Of a stretch of DNA of 64,000 nucleotides, positions 16,248-24,045 are shown piece after piece (position 1 is the first letter of the stretch; each line of letters opens with the position of its first letter). The notes under the pieces are model-generated. The model saw only the letters and a list, made by a program, of their open reading frames with translations, made no database searches and had not been told where the DNA came from. Made by a program: the position numbers and the translations under genes. Where the stretch lies: the NCBI RefSeq assembly GCF_000024025.1, contig NC_013131.1, positions 496,001-560,000 of the forward strand. Reading direction: 5' to 3'. Source of the DNA: Catenulispora acidiphila DSM 44928. GTDB lineage: Bacteria; Actinomycetota; Actinomycetes; Streptomycetales; Catenulisporaceae.

Positions 16248-19093
16248 TGTCCTGTTCCCTTCGAGGGGGACGGATCCTGGGACGGGTTCGTCTCAGGACT
16301 CTCGGGTGCCGGGACGTCAGGGGCGTCCAGGGCTTCGGGATCCGCGGGCTCGGGGGAGTCGGCGGGTTCGCCGGGTGAGTCGGGCTCGTCGGGCTCGCCG
16401 GGTTCGTCAGACTCGCCGGATGAGTCGGGCTCGCCGTCCACCGCGCCCTCAGCCGCCGCCTGGCGCGCCACCCGCAACAGCCCGGGACCGACCAGGACGC
16501 TCGCCCCCGCCGCCAGCAGGCAGATCAGCACGGCGAAGCGGATCCTGCCGATCGGCACGGCCGGCGTGCTCCCGGCCGACAGCGCCAGATCACTGGCCGG
16601 CATGGTGCCTCGCACCACGACCGCCGGACCCGGACCGGTGGGTTTCGGAAGCGGCGGATGCTGCACCGGCACGCGCGGCGGCGGCGGAGTCGAGGGCGCA
16701 TGCGGCGTGACGATCGCGGCCGGACGGCTCGTGGCGCTGCTGGACGGCGCGCTCCCGATCGGCGCGGCCTCCGGCACTCCGGCGGCGGTCCGCAGCAGCT
16801 TCGCCGCCGCGGCTGTCTGCGCGGCCAGGGCGGCGGGCAGCGGTGCGTAGCCGGGCGGAAGGTCGCCGGGGTCCAGTCCCTGGATCTGCCCGGCGCTCGC
16901 GATGTAGTCCAGCAGATCGGCGTAGTGCGCGCCGTCGGCCTTCGTCAGCTTGCTCGGCGCGGTCGCGGCATAGGTGAGCGTGGTCAACGGATACGCGCCG
17001 AGGTCGATCGGGATCGGATTCGGGACCAGCATCGTCGGCGCCCCCGGACTGGGCTGCGCCGCCGCGACCCCCTTCAGCAGCGAGTCGGTGGTTGGCGCGA
17101 CGCAGTGCGCGTCGAGATCCGCCGAAGGCTGCTGCCCGGGCGGCAGCAACGGATCGGGCACCCCGGCGCGGTCGTCGCACAGCCGGGCGGCCGGCAGCCC
17201 GTAGCGCGCGGCGGTCGGGGCGTCGGCGAGCACCAGGATGGCGACCTGCCCGTCCGGCTGCGGCGGTGTCGGACCCCAGGAACCCACGTTCGCGCTGTTC
17301 GGGCTCCACGAGACGCGCAGGCCCAGGCTTCCCTTGGTGGCGTTGAGAACCCCGTCGTGCATGGTGACCGGATACGGATGCAGCGCCAGACCGCACAGGG
17401 CGCTCTGCTGGTTGCGCGTCCCGGCGTGCGAAGGGTCCTGATACACCGTGGGACGGCAGTAGGGGTCGGTCGTCGGGAAGTCCTCGATCGGGAACTGCGT
17501 CCGGAGGTAGTTCGGGTTGAGGACCATGCCCGAGTAACCGGGCTGACCGTACTTACCGGTGTTGTCCGCGACTCCGCTCAGGAATTCCGATGCCGCCGGA
17601 TCGCTCTTGAGCCAGGTCCACAGCTCGGTGTAGGCGTCGGCGTTGCCGAACGGGACCACGATGGAAGGGATGCCGCCGGCGAAACTCAGACCCTTGAATT
17701 GCGGGTTCAGGGTCAAGAACTCAGGGTCTTGCGTCAGGTCGCGGGGATTCTGCTTCGCCAGGTCCGATGCCGCGCCTTGTGGCGTGTCGATGGAGGAGTC
17801 GACACCCCATCGGTAGGACTGCGTGACGAGCTTCGCGACCAGCCTGGCGTTCAGATTGAGCTGGGTGAGCTGCACGCCGTTCTGCGCGGCAGGCGGGTTC
17901 GGCGGCTGCCCCGGCGGCGGGACGACCGCTTGGCTCTGGATGTAGAACGAGATCGTCAGCCCGGAGATCGCAGCCGGCGCGTAGAGCATCGACGGCAGCG
18001 GCGTGCCCGGCGTCGAGGTGACCGGTTTGGACAGGAACTGGAACCCGGGACTCGGCGAGGCGAGCTGCAGGCGCGCGGCGTCCCCGCCGATCTGCGAGAA
18101 ACTGAACGGAGCCTTGGGATTGTGGGCGCACAACCCCGGCTCCCAGCTCTTGATCGCCTCGGCGAGCATCTCATCGCCCCCGATCTGCACCTCGTTCGCG
18201 CCGATCGCGCAGGCGGAGGCCGCCGGCTGGAAGGTCAGCGGGAAGACGATCCGGTTCGCCCAGTTCGTCGGGGACAGCGGCGAGGTCTGCAGGACGATGT
18301 TGGTGCCGTCGACGGTGGTCTTGCCGTCCGCCTCCAGCGTGCCGCGCGGGACCACGACCAGCCAGCACGGCTCGATCCGGGCGCCGCCGGGCGCCGCCGG
18401 ATCGGCGACCGGCTGTCCGCAGCCCAGCGCCGGGGACTCGCGGACGGTGTCCAGCTGGAAGTAGACGTGGCCGGTGCCGTTGGCATAGGTCCGGGCGTAG
18501 GGGATCTCGTTCGTGTTCGAGCTGTCGAAGGACGTGGCGATCTGCGAGGGGTCCTTCACCGGCGCTGGCGGCGCGTAAGGGGACGTCGGCGCGGCGGTCG
18601 GAGCCGGGACGAAGTCCTCGTACTCCTGGTTGGGGTCGTTGGCGACGGCCGGAGGCAGCAACGGGTCCGGAATCTGGGGATTGTTCAGCCGCCTCGTGGT
18701 CGGGCCGCCCAGCGTCGTACCGCCGAACTCGCACTGCGAGGCGTCCGGACCCGCCGGGTTGTCGCCCCAGCACTGCATGATCTGGAGGTAGTCGGCGCCG
18801 AAGTTCGTGTTGTTGTTGCGCGGGAGGGTCGTCGGCGCGCCGGTCCAGCTGATGCCGATGGCCTCGTTGATCAGGTCCTGCGACTTGTCGACGGTGACCG
18901 CCATACCGCTGAAGGCGCCGGTACCGGTCTTGGTGAGCGGTGAGCTCGCGGTCTGCGTCGCGTTCGTTTTCGGGGTCGGCTGTGGTGCGGCAGCGGCAGC
19001 GGCATGCGACGTCGGACCGGAGAGCAGTCCGGAGACCGCCACGCAGACGGCGAACGCCCCGGAGACGACACGCGAGATCGTCAGGGTCCTCAT
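16244..19093 (-). CDS. large membrane-anchored secreted protein with PBP-like region
   Basis: A 949-residue protein from the ATG at 19093 (overlapping the pstS stop by 4 bases) with a signal peptide (MRTLTISRVVSGAFAVCVAV). The core (about 350-560) echoes a phosphate-binding-protein layout: LPSMLYAPAAISGLTISFYI, LNLNARLVAKLVTQSY, DPEFLTLNPQF, SIVVPFGNADAYTELWTWL, where PstS has its IxxWNDPxIxxLNP and SDGSGTT segments. A Pro-rich linker, a membrane helix (about 862-885, RIRFAVLICLLAAGASVL) and a cytoplasmic tail of Glu/Asp/Pro/Ser repeats follow. It is far longer than any standard PstS. I infer a divergent, membrane-tethered binding or assembly protein; function unknown. Confidence 0.65.
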   Translation of the reverse strand: MRTLTISRVVSGAFAVCVAVSGLLSGPTSHAAAAAAPQPTPKTNATQTASSPLTKTGTGAFSGMAVTVDKSQDLINEAIGISWTGAPTTLPRNNNTNFGADYLQIMQCWGDNPAGPDASQCEFGGTTLGGPTTRRLNNPQIPDPLLPPAVANDPNQEYEDFVPAPTAAPTSPYAPPAPVKDPSQIATSFDSSNTNEIPYARTYANGTGHVYFQLDTVRESPALGCGQPVADPAAPGGARIEPCWLVVVPRGTLEADGKTTVDGTNIVLQTSPLSPTNWANRIVFPLTFQPAASACAIGANEVQIGGDEMLAEAIKSWEPGLCAHNPKAPFSFSQIGGDAARLQLASPSPGFQFLSKPVTSTPGTPLPSMLYAPAAISGLTISFYIQSQAVVPPPGQPPNPPAAQNGVQLTQLNLNARLVAKLVTQSYRWGVDSSIDTPQGAASDLAKQNPRDLTQDPEFLTLNPQFKGLSFAGGIPSIVVPFGNADAYTELWTWLKSDPAASEFLSGVADNTGKYGQPGYSGMVLNPNYLRTQFPIEDFPTTDPYCRPTVYQDPSHAGTRNQQSALCGLALHPYPVTMHDGVLNATKGSLGLRVSWSPNSANVGSWGPTPPQPDGQVAILVLADAPTAARYGLPAARLCDDRAGVPDPLLPPGQQPSADLDAHCVAPTTDSLLKGVAAAQPSPGAPTMLVPNPIPIDLGAYPLTTLTYAATAPSKLTKADGAHYADLLDYIASAGQIQGLDPGDLPPGYAPLPAALAAQTAAAAKLLRTAAGVPEAAPIGSAPSSSATSRPAAIVTPHAPSTPPPPRVPVQHPPLPKPTGPGPAVVVRGTMPASDLALSAGSTPAVPIGRIRFAVLICLLAAGASVLVGPGLLRVARQAAAEGAVDGEPDSSGESDEPGEPDEPDSPGEPADSPEPADPEALDAPDVPAPESPETNPSQDPSPSKGTGQ

Positions 19094-20802
19094 GATCGGC
19101 GCCCCTTCCGTAGGCGGGACACCAGAGGCGGACCGAACACGGTCGTCAGCAGCAGAGTCGCCGCAGCCGCTGCGAGGTAGGCGCCGACCGAGTCGCCGAG
19201 CGACGTGCCGACAGAGACCGGGACCGCGACGGCGTCGGCGCCGTCGAGCGAGACCGGGGGAGAGCTCGGGGTCGTCGGCACGGTGATGACGTTGCTGGTC
19301 GAGCTCGGATGCGCCGATGGATTGCCGTTGCTGGGTCCGCTTGCGACGCCACCGGCCGTCCCACCGCCTGAGGTTCCGCCACCGCCGCCGGATCCTCCGC
19401 TGGAGCCACCGGATCCGCCGGAACCGCCCCCGGAGGAGCCACCGTGGGATCCGCCCGACGAGCCGCCTCCCGGGACCGCGGTCACGCCGTCGGCGGCGCA
19501 CTGCGTGGCGCCGTTCTTGTCACACGACGGCGGGTCCGGGGCGCTCGCCACCAGAGTGTTGACCCCGCTCGAGGAGAACGTGGGGTTGTTGCAGGAGGAG
19601 ATCACGATGTTCTGCACGACCGCCCCGGGGATCTTCCGGATCTGGTTGAACCCCGCCTGCACCAGGTTGATCGGCAGCGGCGAGTAACCCAGCGGCGCCA
19701 TCGTGCTCTGGCCCTGACACAGCAGGTAGTAGTCGAAGGCGCTGAGCGTCACACCCTTGGCGGTGTTGAACGGCGGGGCGGTGGACAGCGGCACGATCAT
19801 GTAGCTGTAGCTGGACAGCGGGTAGGTCCGCGGATCTGAGTACCCGTAGACGTTTGCCAGGTTCTCGGTGAGGTACTTCGTGGGATCCGAGGCGTCGTTG
19901 TCGATCTGTGCCTGCGTCAGGGACACCGCGACGTTCGAGGCGGTCGGCAGCGTGTAGTAGCCGGCGGCGTTGAGCATCTTCGCGACCGGGAATCCGGACT
20001 GGAGCGCGTAGGAGTACTCGGTGTACGTGATCGCGCCCTCCGAGGTGGGCTGCGCGACGTAGCCTGCGACCCCGGAGTCCAGCGACTGCGAGATGAACGC
20101 CGATCCGGCGGGCGCCGGCGGGAAGAACGAGGTCGAGCCGCAGTGCGGGGAGACCACGCGGCCCGCCGCCGAGCAGAACGAGTCCCACAGCCCGGGATAC
20201 TTGGCGGCCATCCAGCCGGTCAGCTGCGCGGTGGTGCCGGAGCCGTCGGTGCGCACGACCGGGATGATCTGCCGGGCCGGCAGCGTCAGACCGGGGTTGG
20301 TCTTCGCGATCGCCGGATCGTTCCAGGTCGTGATGCCGCCGGTGAAGATCTTCGCGATCGTCTGGTCGTCCAGGCGCAGGTTCGTCACGCGGTGGCCGCC
20401 GATGTCCAGGTGGTACATGAACGCCGTGCCGCCGGCCACCACCGGCATGTACGCGAACGGCTTGTCCGGCAACGTGTCCAGGGTCCCGTTGTCGACCGAG
20501 CCGTAGGGGATGTCGGAGATCGCGAAGTCGACCGTCGCCGGGTCCGCCTTGAACTGGTTGCGGCCGTCGGAGGAGCCGGAGCCGGTGTAGCTGACCTGCA
20601 TGCCGTACTGCGCGACGTCGCTGGTCCACTGGTTGACGGCGTTCTCGGCCCAGGTCGATCCGGCGCCGGCGATCGGCGCGTACTGCGTCGCCCCGGCGGT
20701 CGGCGGGCTCAGGAGTTGTGCGGCGGACAAGCCGAGGGCGGCGGAGAGCAGCAGGAGCCTGCCGCGCGGCGATCGACGGCGCCGCGGGTGGTGGCGGTTC
20801 AT
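19090..20802 (-). CDS. pstS: membrane-anchored phosphate-binding protein PstS
   Basis: A 570-residue protein from the ATG at 20802, overlapping the pstA stop by 4 bases. A signal peptide is followed by the PstS domain (about 38-390): IAGAGSTWAENAVNQW, VDFAISDIPYG, GGITTWNDPAIAKTNPGL and the phosphate loop RTDGSGTT. Instead of a lipobox, a Gly/Ser-rich linker (about 445-500) leads to a C-terminal membrane helix (GAYLAAAAATLLLTTVFG) and a basic end RLRKGRRS. It would deliver phosphate to PstC/PstA while tethered through its C-terminus, possibly reaching into the wall. The C-terminal anchor and its position after pstA are unusual. Confidence 0.88.
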   Translation of the reverse strand: MNRHHPRRRRSPRGRLLLLSAALGLSAAQLLSPPTAGATQYAPIAGAGSTWAENAVNQWTSDVAQYGMQVSYTGSGSSDGRNQFKADPATVDFAISDIPYGSVDNGTLDTLPDKPFAYMPVVAGGTAFMYHLDIGGHRVTNLRLDDQTIAKIFTGGITTWNDPAIAKTNPGLTLPARQIIPVVRTDGSGTTAQLTGWMAAKYPGLWDSFCSAAGRVVSPHCGSTSFFPPAPAGSAFISQSLDSGVAGYVAQPTSEGAITYTEYSYALQSGFPVAKMLNAAGYYTLPTASNVAVSLTQAQIDNDASDPTKYLTENLANVYGYSDPRTYPLSSYSYMIVPLSTAPPFNTAKGVTLSAFDYYLLCQGQSTMAPLGYSPLPINLVQAGFNQIRKIPGAVVQNIVISSCNNPTFSSSGVNTLVASAPDPPSCDKNGATQCAADGVTAVPGGGSSGGSHGGSSGGGSGGSGGSSGGSGGGGGTSGGGTAGGVASGPSNGNPSAHPSSTSNVITVPTTPSSPPVSLDGADAVAVPVSVGTSLGDSVGAYLAAAAATLLLTTVFGPPLVSRLRKGRRS

Positions 20803-22133
20803 GACGAGTGCTCCATCGGTTCGGGGCGGTCGGCCGTCGTGGCGGCGGGTGTCGCGGATGCGGCCGCGGCCGTCGCGGGATCGGCCTGCTCGCGGGCGGC
20901 GCGGCGCGCCAAAAAGCGTTCCTGAACCCGCCTCGACGTCGCGGCCCGGCGCCGCCGCTGCCGCCGGCTGAGCTGCCCCGCGCCCCTGCCCCCGACCGCC
21001 CGCGCGGCGACGAACAGCACGAGCACGAGCAGCATCAGCAGCGCCGCCGCGCCGTATCCGCGCGTGACGTAGTTCGGCTGGCCGGAAGTGACGAGCTTGA
21101 ACGTCGCCAGCGGCAGCGAGGTCTGCGGACCCTTGCGCGGGTCGTAGTTCGTGTACTGCGTGTAGCCCGCGGTGAGCAGCACCGGCGAGGTCTCGCCGAT
21201 GCCGCGCGCCGCCCCCAGGATCACCGCCGTGGCCAGTCCCGACCGTGCCGTCGGCAGGGTGACGCGCAGCGCGGTCCGCCAACGGCTGGCTCCCAGGGCG
21301 TAAGAGGCCTCCTTCAGATGGCCGGGCACCAGACGGAGCACGACATCGGAGGCGCGGATGATGATCGGCAGCGTCATCACGCTCAGCGCGAGCGCGGCGG
21401 CCAGCCCTGACTTCGGGAGCCCGAGTTCGAGGATGAGCAGGGCGAAGACGAACAGCCCGGCGACGATCGAGGGCAGCGCGGTGGCCGCCGCCGCGACGGT
21501 GCGCACCAGGTTCGCCAGCCGTCCGGGGGACTCGTTCATGAACACCGCGCAGGCGATGCCGAGCGGGACCGTGATGGCCAGCGTGATGGTGATCTGCTCG
21601 GCGGTGCCGATCACGGCGTGCTGGAGACCGCCGATCGTGATCGGCTGCACGGGACCGGCGACGCGCAGGTCCTGCGTGTAGAAGTTGAGGTGGGTCAAGG
21701 ACTTCAGGCCGCCCCAGATCGGGAAGCCGACGATCAGCACGAGCACTCCGGCGACCAGGATGGCGATCGAGTGCGTCACCACCGCCATCAACCGGTCGCG
21801 CAGGATCGGGCCGCTTTCGTCCGTCCAGACCAGGACCGCGTAGCAGGCGAGGAAGAGGGGATAGCTCAGGACGACGAAGCCCAGCGGTCCGGAGAACGGC
21901 GCGAACCAGGTGCTGATCAGGATGGTCAGGCTCACCGCTGCCGCCGCCGCGCCGAGGAGCGCGAACAGCGCGTCGCGTTTCAGGCGTCGGACGCGGCGGC
22001 GTCGTTCCGGTGGGCCGGCGTCGTCCGCTGCCGGTTCCGGGGGGACGGTCGTTCCGGCGTCTTCCGGTTCCTCGGTGAGGCCGGTCATGTCGGCTGCCGC
22101 GATGTCCGCGGCTGCCATGTCCGTGGCCGTCAT
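20799..22133 (-). CDS. pstA: phosphate ABC transporter permease PstA
   Basis: A 444-residue integral membrane protein with six or more helices. The permease core is recognisable from THLNFYTQDLRVAGPVQP, GIACAVFMNESPGRLANLVR, ALPSIVAGLFVFALLI and the EAA loop EASYALGASRWRTALRVTLP that contacts PstB, then GAARGIGETSPVLLTAGY. The first 55 residues are an Ala/Asp/Glu/Pro-rich extension, and the last 70 are Arg- and Ala-rich and cytoplasmic. It starts one base after the pstC stop and overlaps pstS by 4 bases. Confidence 0.93.
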   Translation of the reverse strand: MTATDMAAADIAAADMTGLTEEPEDAGTTVPPEPAADDAGPPERRRRVRRLKRDALFALLGAAAAAVSLTILISTWFAPFSGPLGFVVLSYPLFLACYAVLVWTDESGPILRDRLMAVVTHSIAILVAGVLVLIVGFPIWGGLKSLTHLNFYTQDLRVAGPVQPITIGGLQHAVIGTAEQITITLAITVPLGIACAVFMNESPGRLANLVRTVAAAATALPSIVAGLFVFALLILELGLPKSGLAAALALSVMTLPIIIRASDVVLRLVPGHLKEASYALGASRWRTALRVTLPTARSGLATAVILGAARGIGETSPVLLTAGYTQYTNYDPRKGPQTSLPLATFKLVTSGQPNYVTRGYGAAALLMLLVLVLFVAARAVGGRGAGQLSRRQRRRRAATSRRVQERFLARRAAREQADPATAAAASATPAATTADRPEPMEHSS

Positions 22134-22134
22134 G

Positions 22135-23256
22135 TCAGCCGCTGTCCCTTCCGGACCGGCTGCGCGCGATGATCGCCGACGCGGCCAGGTTGATGACCAG
22201 GGTGACCAGGAACAGCACCAGCCCGGCGGCCATGAGCGCGGACAGCTCGAACGGCGTCGCCGTCCCGTAGTGCGCGGCGATCAGCGCCGCCACCGAACTG
22301 GCTCCGGCTTGCAGGATGTGCGGCTGGATCCGGAACACCAGCGAGATGATCATGTAGACCGCGATCGTCTCGCCGAGCGCGCGGCCCAGCCCGAGCATCG
22401 CGCCGCCGATCACGCCGCCCCGGCCGAACGGCAGCACGACCGTGCGGATCACGCCCCACCGGGTGGCGCCCAGCGCGTAGGCGCCCTCACGCTCGCCCAG
22501 CGGCGCCTGCGAGAACGACTCGCGCATCATGGAGCTGACGATCGGCGTGATCATCAGCCCCACCACCGTGCCGGCGATGAAGGTCGAGGCGGTGTAGACG
22601 GTCAGCGGCGCGAGCGGGTCGTGCACCCGCGCGCCGGTCACCTGGAAACCGGGGATCCAGCCCAGATAGGTCGCCAGCCAGTGCGCGACCCCGACCGCCC
22701 GGTGCTCCAGGAACAGGAAGCCCCACAGGCCGTAGACCACGCTCGGAACCGCGGCCATCAGGTCGATGAGGCTGGTGAAGAACGGCCGCAGGCGCGGCGG
22801 GGCGTACTCGGAGATGTAGAGCGCGACCCCGAATGCCAGCGGCACGGCGATCACGATCGCGACCAGCCCGATGAGCACCGTCCCGGTCAGGATGCCCGCC
22901 ACCCCGAACGAGGACGCGCGGCCGGTGCCGTTCCCGGGCGACCACGCCGCGGTGGTGAGGAAGCCGCCGCCGGCCGCGTGCAGCGCCTGCGAAGCGCGGC
23001 TGCCGAGGAAGCCGCCGATGACGGCGATGACCGTCAGGACCAGGATGCCGCTGCCGGCCAGGACCGTGAGGAACACCCGGTCGCCGCCGCGGGCCTTGAG
23101 GCGCACGGCGCGCGGCGGCTCCGCGCCGGCGGTCGGGGGGAGGTCGACGACGTGGGTCAGGGCGTTCGCCGCCGCGGCCGTCGTCGCGCCTGCTGCACCC
23201 GCTGCCGCGCTCGCCGCTTGGGCGTGACCGGCCGGCGGGATGAACTGTTCCGTCAT
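22135..23256 (-). CDS. pstC: phosphate ABC transporter permease PstC
   Basis: A 373-residue permease with six predicted helices: RVFLTVLAGSGILVLTVIA near the N-terminus, ISEYAPPRLRPFFTSLIDLM, VPSVVYGLWGFLFL, the EAA loop EGAYALGATRWGVIRTVVLP and GRALGETIAVYMI. The start is the ATG at 23256, which overlaps the stop of the small upstream gene by 4 bases. It pairs with PstA to form the phosphate channel. The first 45 residues are an Ala-rich extension, as in PstA. Confidence 0.93.
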   Translation of the reverse strand: MTEQFIPPAGHAQAASAAAGAAGATTAAAANALTHVVDLPPTAGAEPPRAVRLKARGGDRVFLTVLAGSGILVLTVIAVIGGFLGSRASQALHAAGGGFLTTAAWSPGNGTGRASSFGVAGILTGTVLIGLVAIVIAVPLAFGVALYISEYAPPRLRPFFTSLIDLMAAVPSVVYGLWGFLFLEHRAVGVAHWLATYLGWIPGFQVTGARVHDPLAPLTVYTASTFIAGTVVGLMITPIVSSMMRESFSQAPLGEREGAYALGATRWGVIRTVVLPFGRGGVIGGAMLGLGRALGETIAVYMIISLVFRIQPHILQAGASSVAALIAAHYGTATPFELSALMAAGLVLFLVTLVINLAASAIIARSRSGRDSG

Positions 23257-23645
23257 GCCAAGCACACCCGGCCGCGCTCGTCCCGCGTCGGCGCGGGCAA
23301 CTCGGCGAGCGGCACGGAGTCCAGGAAGTGCGCGAGGTTGTAGAGGTTCTCCCGCCCTCGCAGGTACGTCCGAGACGACCGTGCGACCACGACCTCGCCG
23401 ATCTCCAGCCGCCAGGTCCGTCCCCCGGTGTCGGCCGCGACGCCGAGCACCGGCACCGCGTCGGCGATCCGCTCCCGCAGGAAGAGCACGGCGGCGTAGC
23501 CGGTCTCGAAGTCCACGAAGCAACCCGGCGCGCGTCCCAGGACCCGGTTGTTCCCCCCGACCAGGCGCCAGGCCGGAAGCGCCGCCGAAGCCGGCCCGCC
23601 GACCGCGCCCGGAACCGGTGCGACGTGAAAGCGAGTATGTGCCAT
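23253..23645 (-). CDS. small conserved protein, first gene of the operon
   Basis: A 130-residue protein. The ATG at 23645 follows GGGGGAGG at ideal spacing, and the stop overlaps the pstC start by 4 bases. The core LPAWRLVGGNNRVLGRAPG, then FVDFETGYAAVLFLRE, resembles the FRLxAxNGxxLxxS...F.s...C pattern of the YegP/DUF1508 fold, and ends with a second strand-rich half (WRLEIGEVVVARSSRTYLRG). No signal peptide or membrane segment is present. A cytoplasmic role in the Pst/surface operon is inferred from position only. Confidence 0.6.
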   Translation of the reverse strand: MAHTRFHVAPVPGAVGGPASAALPAWRLVGGNNRVLGRAPGCFVDFETGYAAVLFLRERIADAVPVLGVAADTGGRTWRLEIGEVVVARSSRTYLRGRENLYNLAHFLDSVPLAELPAPTRDERGRVCLA

Positions 23646-24045
23646 GAGCCCGATACCTCCCCCACACCCGACAAGGACCGGACGCCCGGGAGCATCACCG
23701 GCCCAGACGTCCGCGAACACACGTTCCGTGGTTCCGTGCAGGCCGAAGGTCCCAGCCCACAGCGTCATGGCGGAGTCCGAGGTGTTAACGCCGGACATGG
23801 CGCGGCCAAACCGCAGCCGATCGCAGTGCTCTGACCTTGGATGATTCACCGCGCCCCGGCGGTGACGCACAGTGATGACCGGCGGCGGCGCCCTCAGCCG
23901 CTTTATCGACGGCTTTGCGGTCGCGCAGCGGTTGGGAGCCTCGGACGGATCACGGGGACCTCGCTCCGCCGTCCCGGTGCGCCATTGGAGGGACCGTCGG
24001 AGTGTCCTGCCCGGCTATCCGGGAACCGTCGGCCCACAGTGAACC
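23646..24045. other. divergent intergenic region, promoter of the Pst/surface operon
   Basis: These 400 bases separate the eleven-gene minus-strand operon from the beta-lactamase-fold gene on the plus strand and must carry both promoters. GTTCCGTG occurs twice in tandem at 23723-23738. I looked for PHO-box direct repeats (GTTCA-type, 11-base period) and found none that is convincing. No gene is supported. Confidence 0.5.

Noticed and set aside
19090-21282. pstS read from a start 480 bases further upstream
   Set aside because: That extension overlaps pstA in another frame; the ATG at 20802 begins a signal peptide and gives the standard 4-base overlap.
23646-24045. PHO box before the Pst operon
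   Set aside because: No pair of GTTCA-type 11-base repeats was found; the GTTCCGTG tandem at 23723-23738 has an 8-base period and the wrong sequence.
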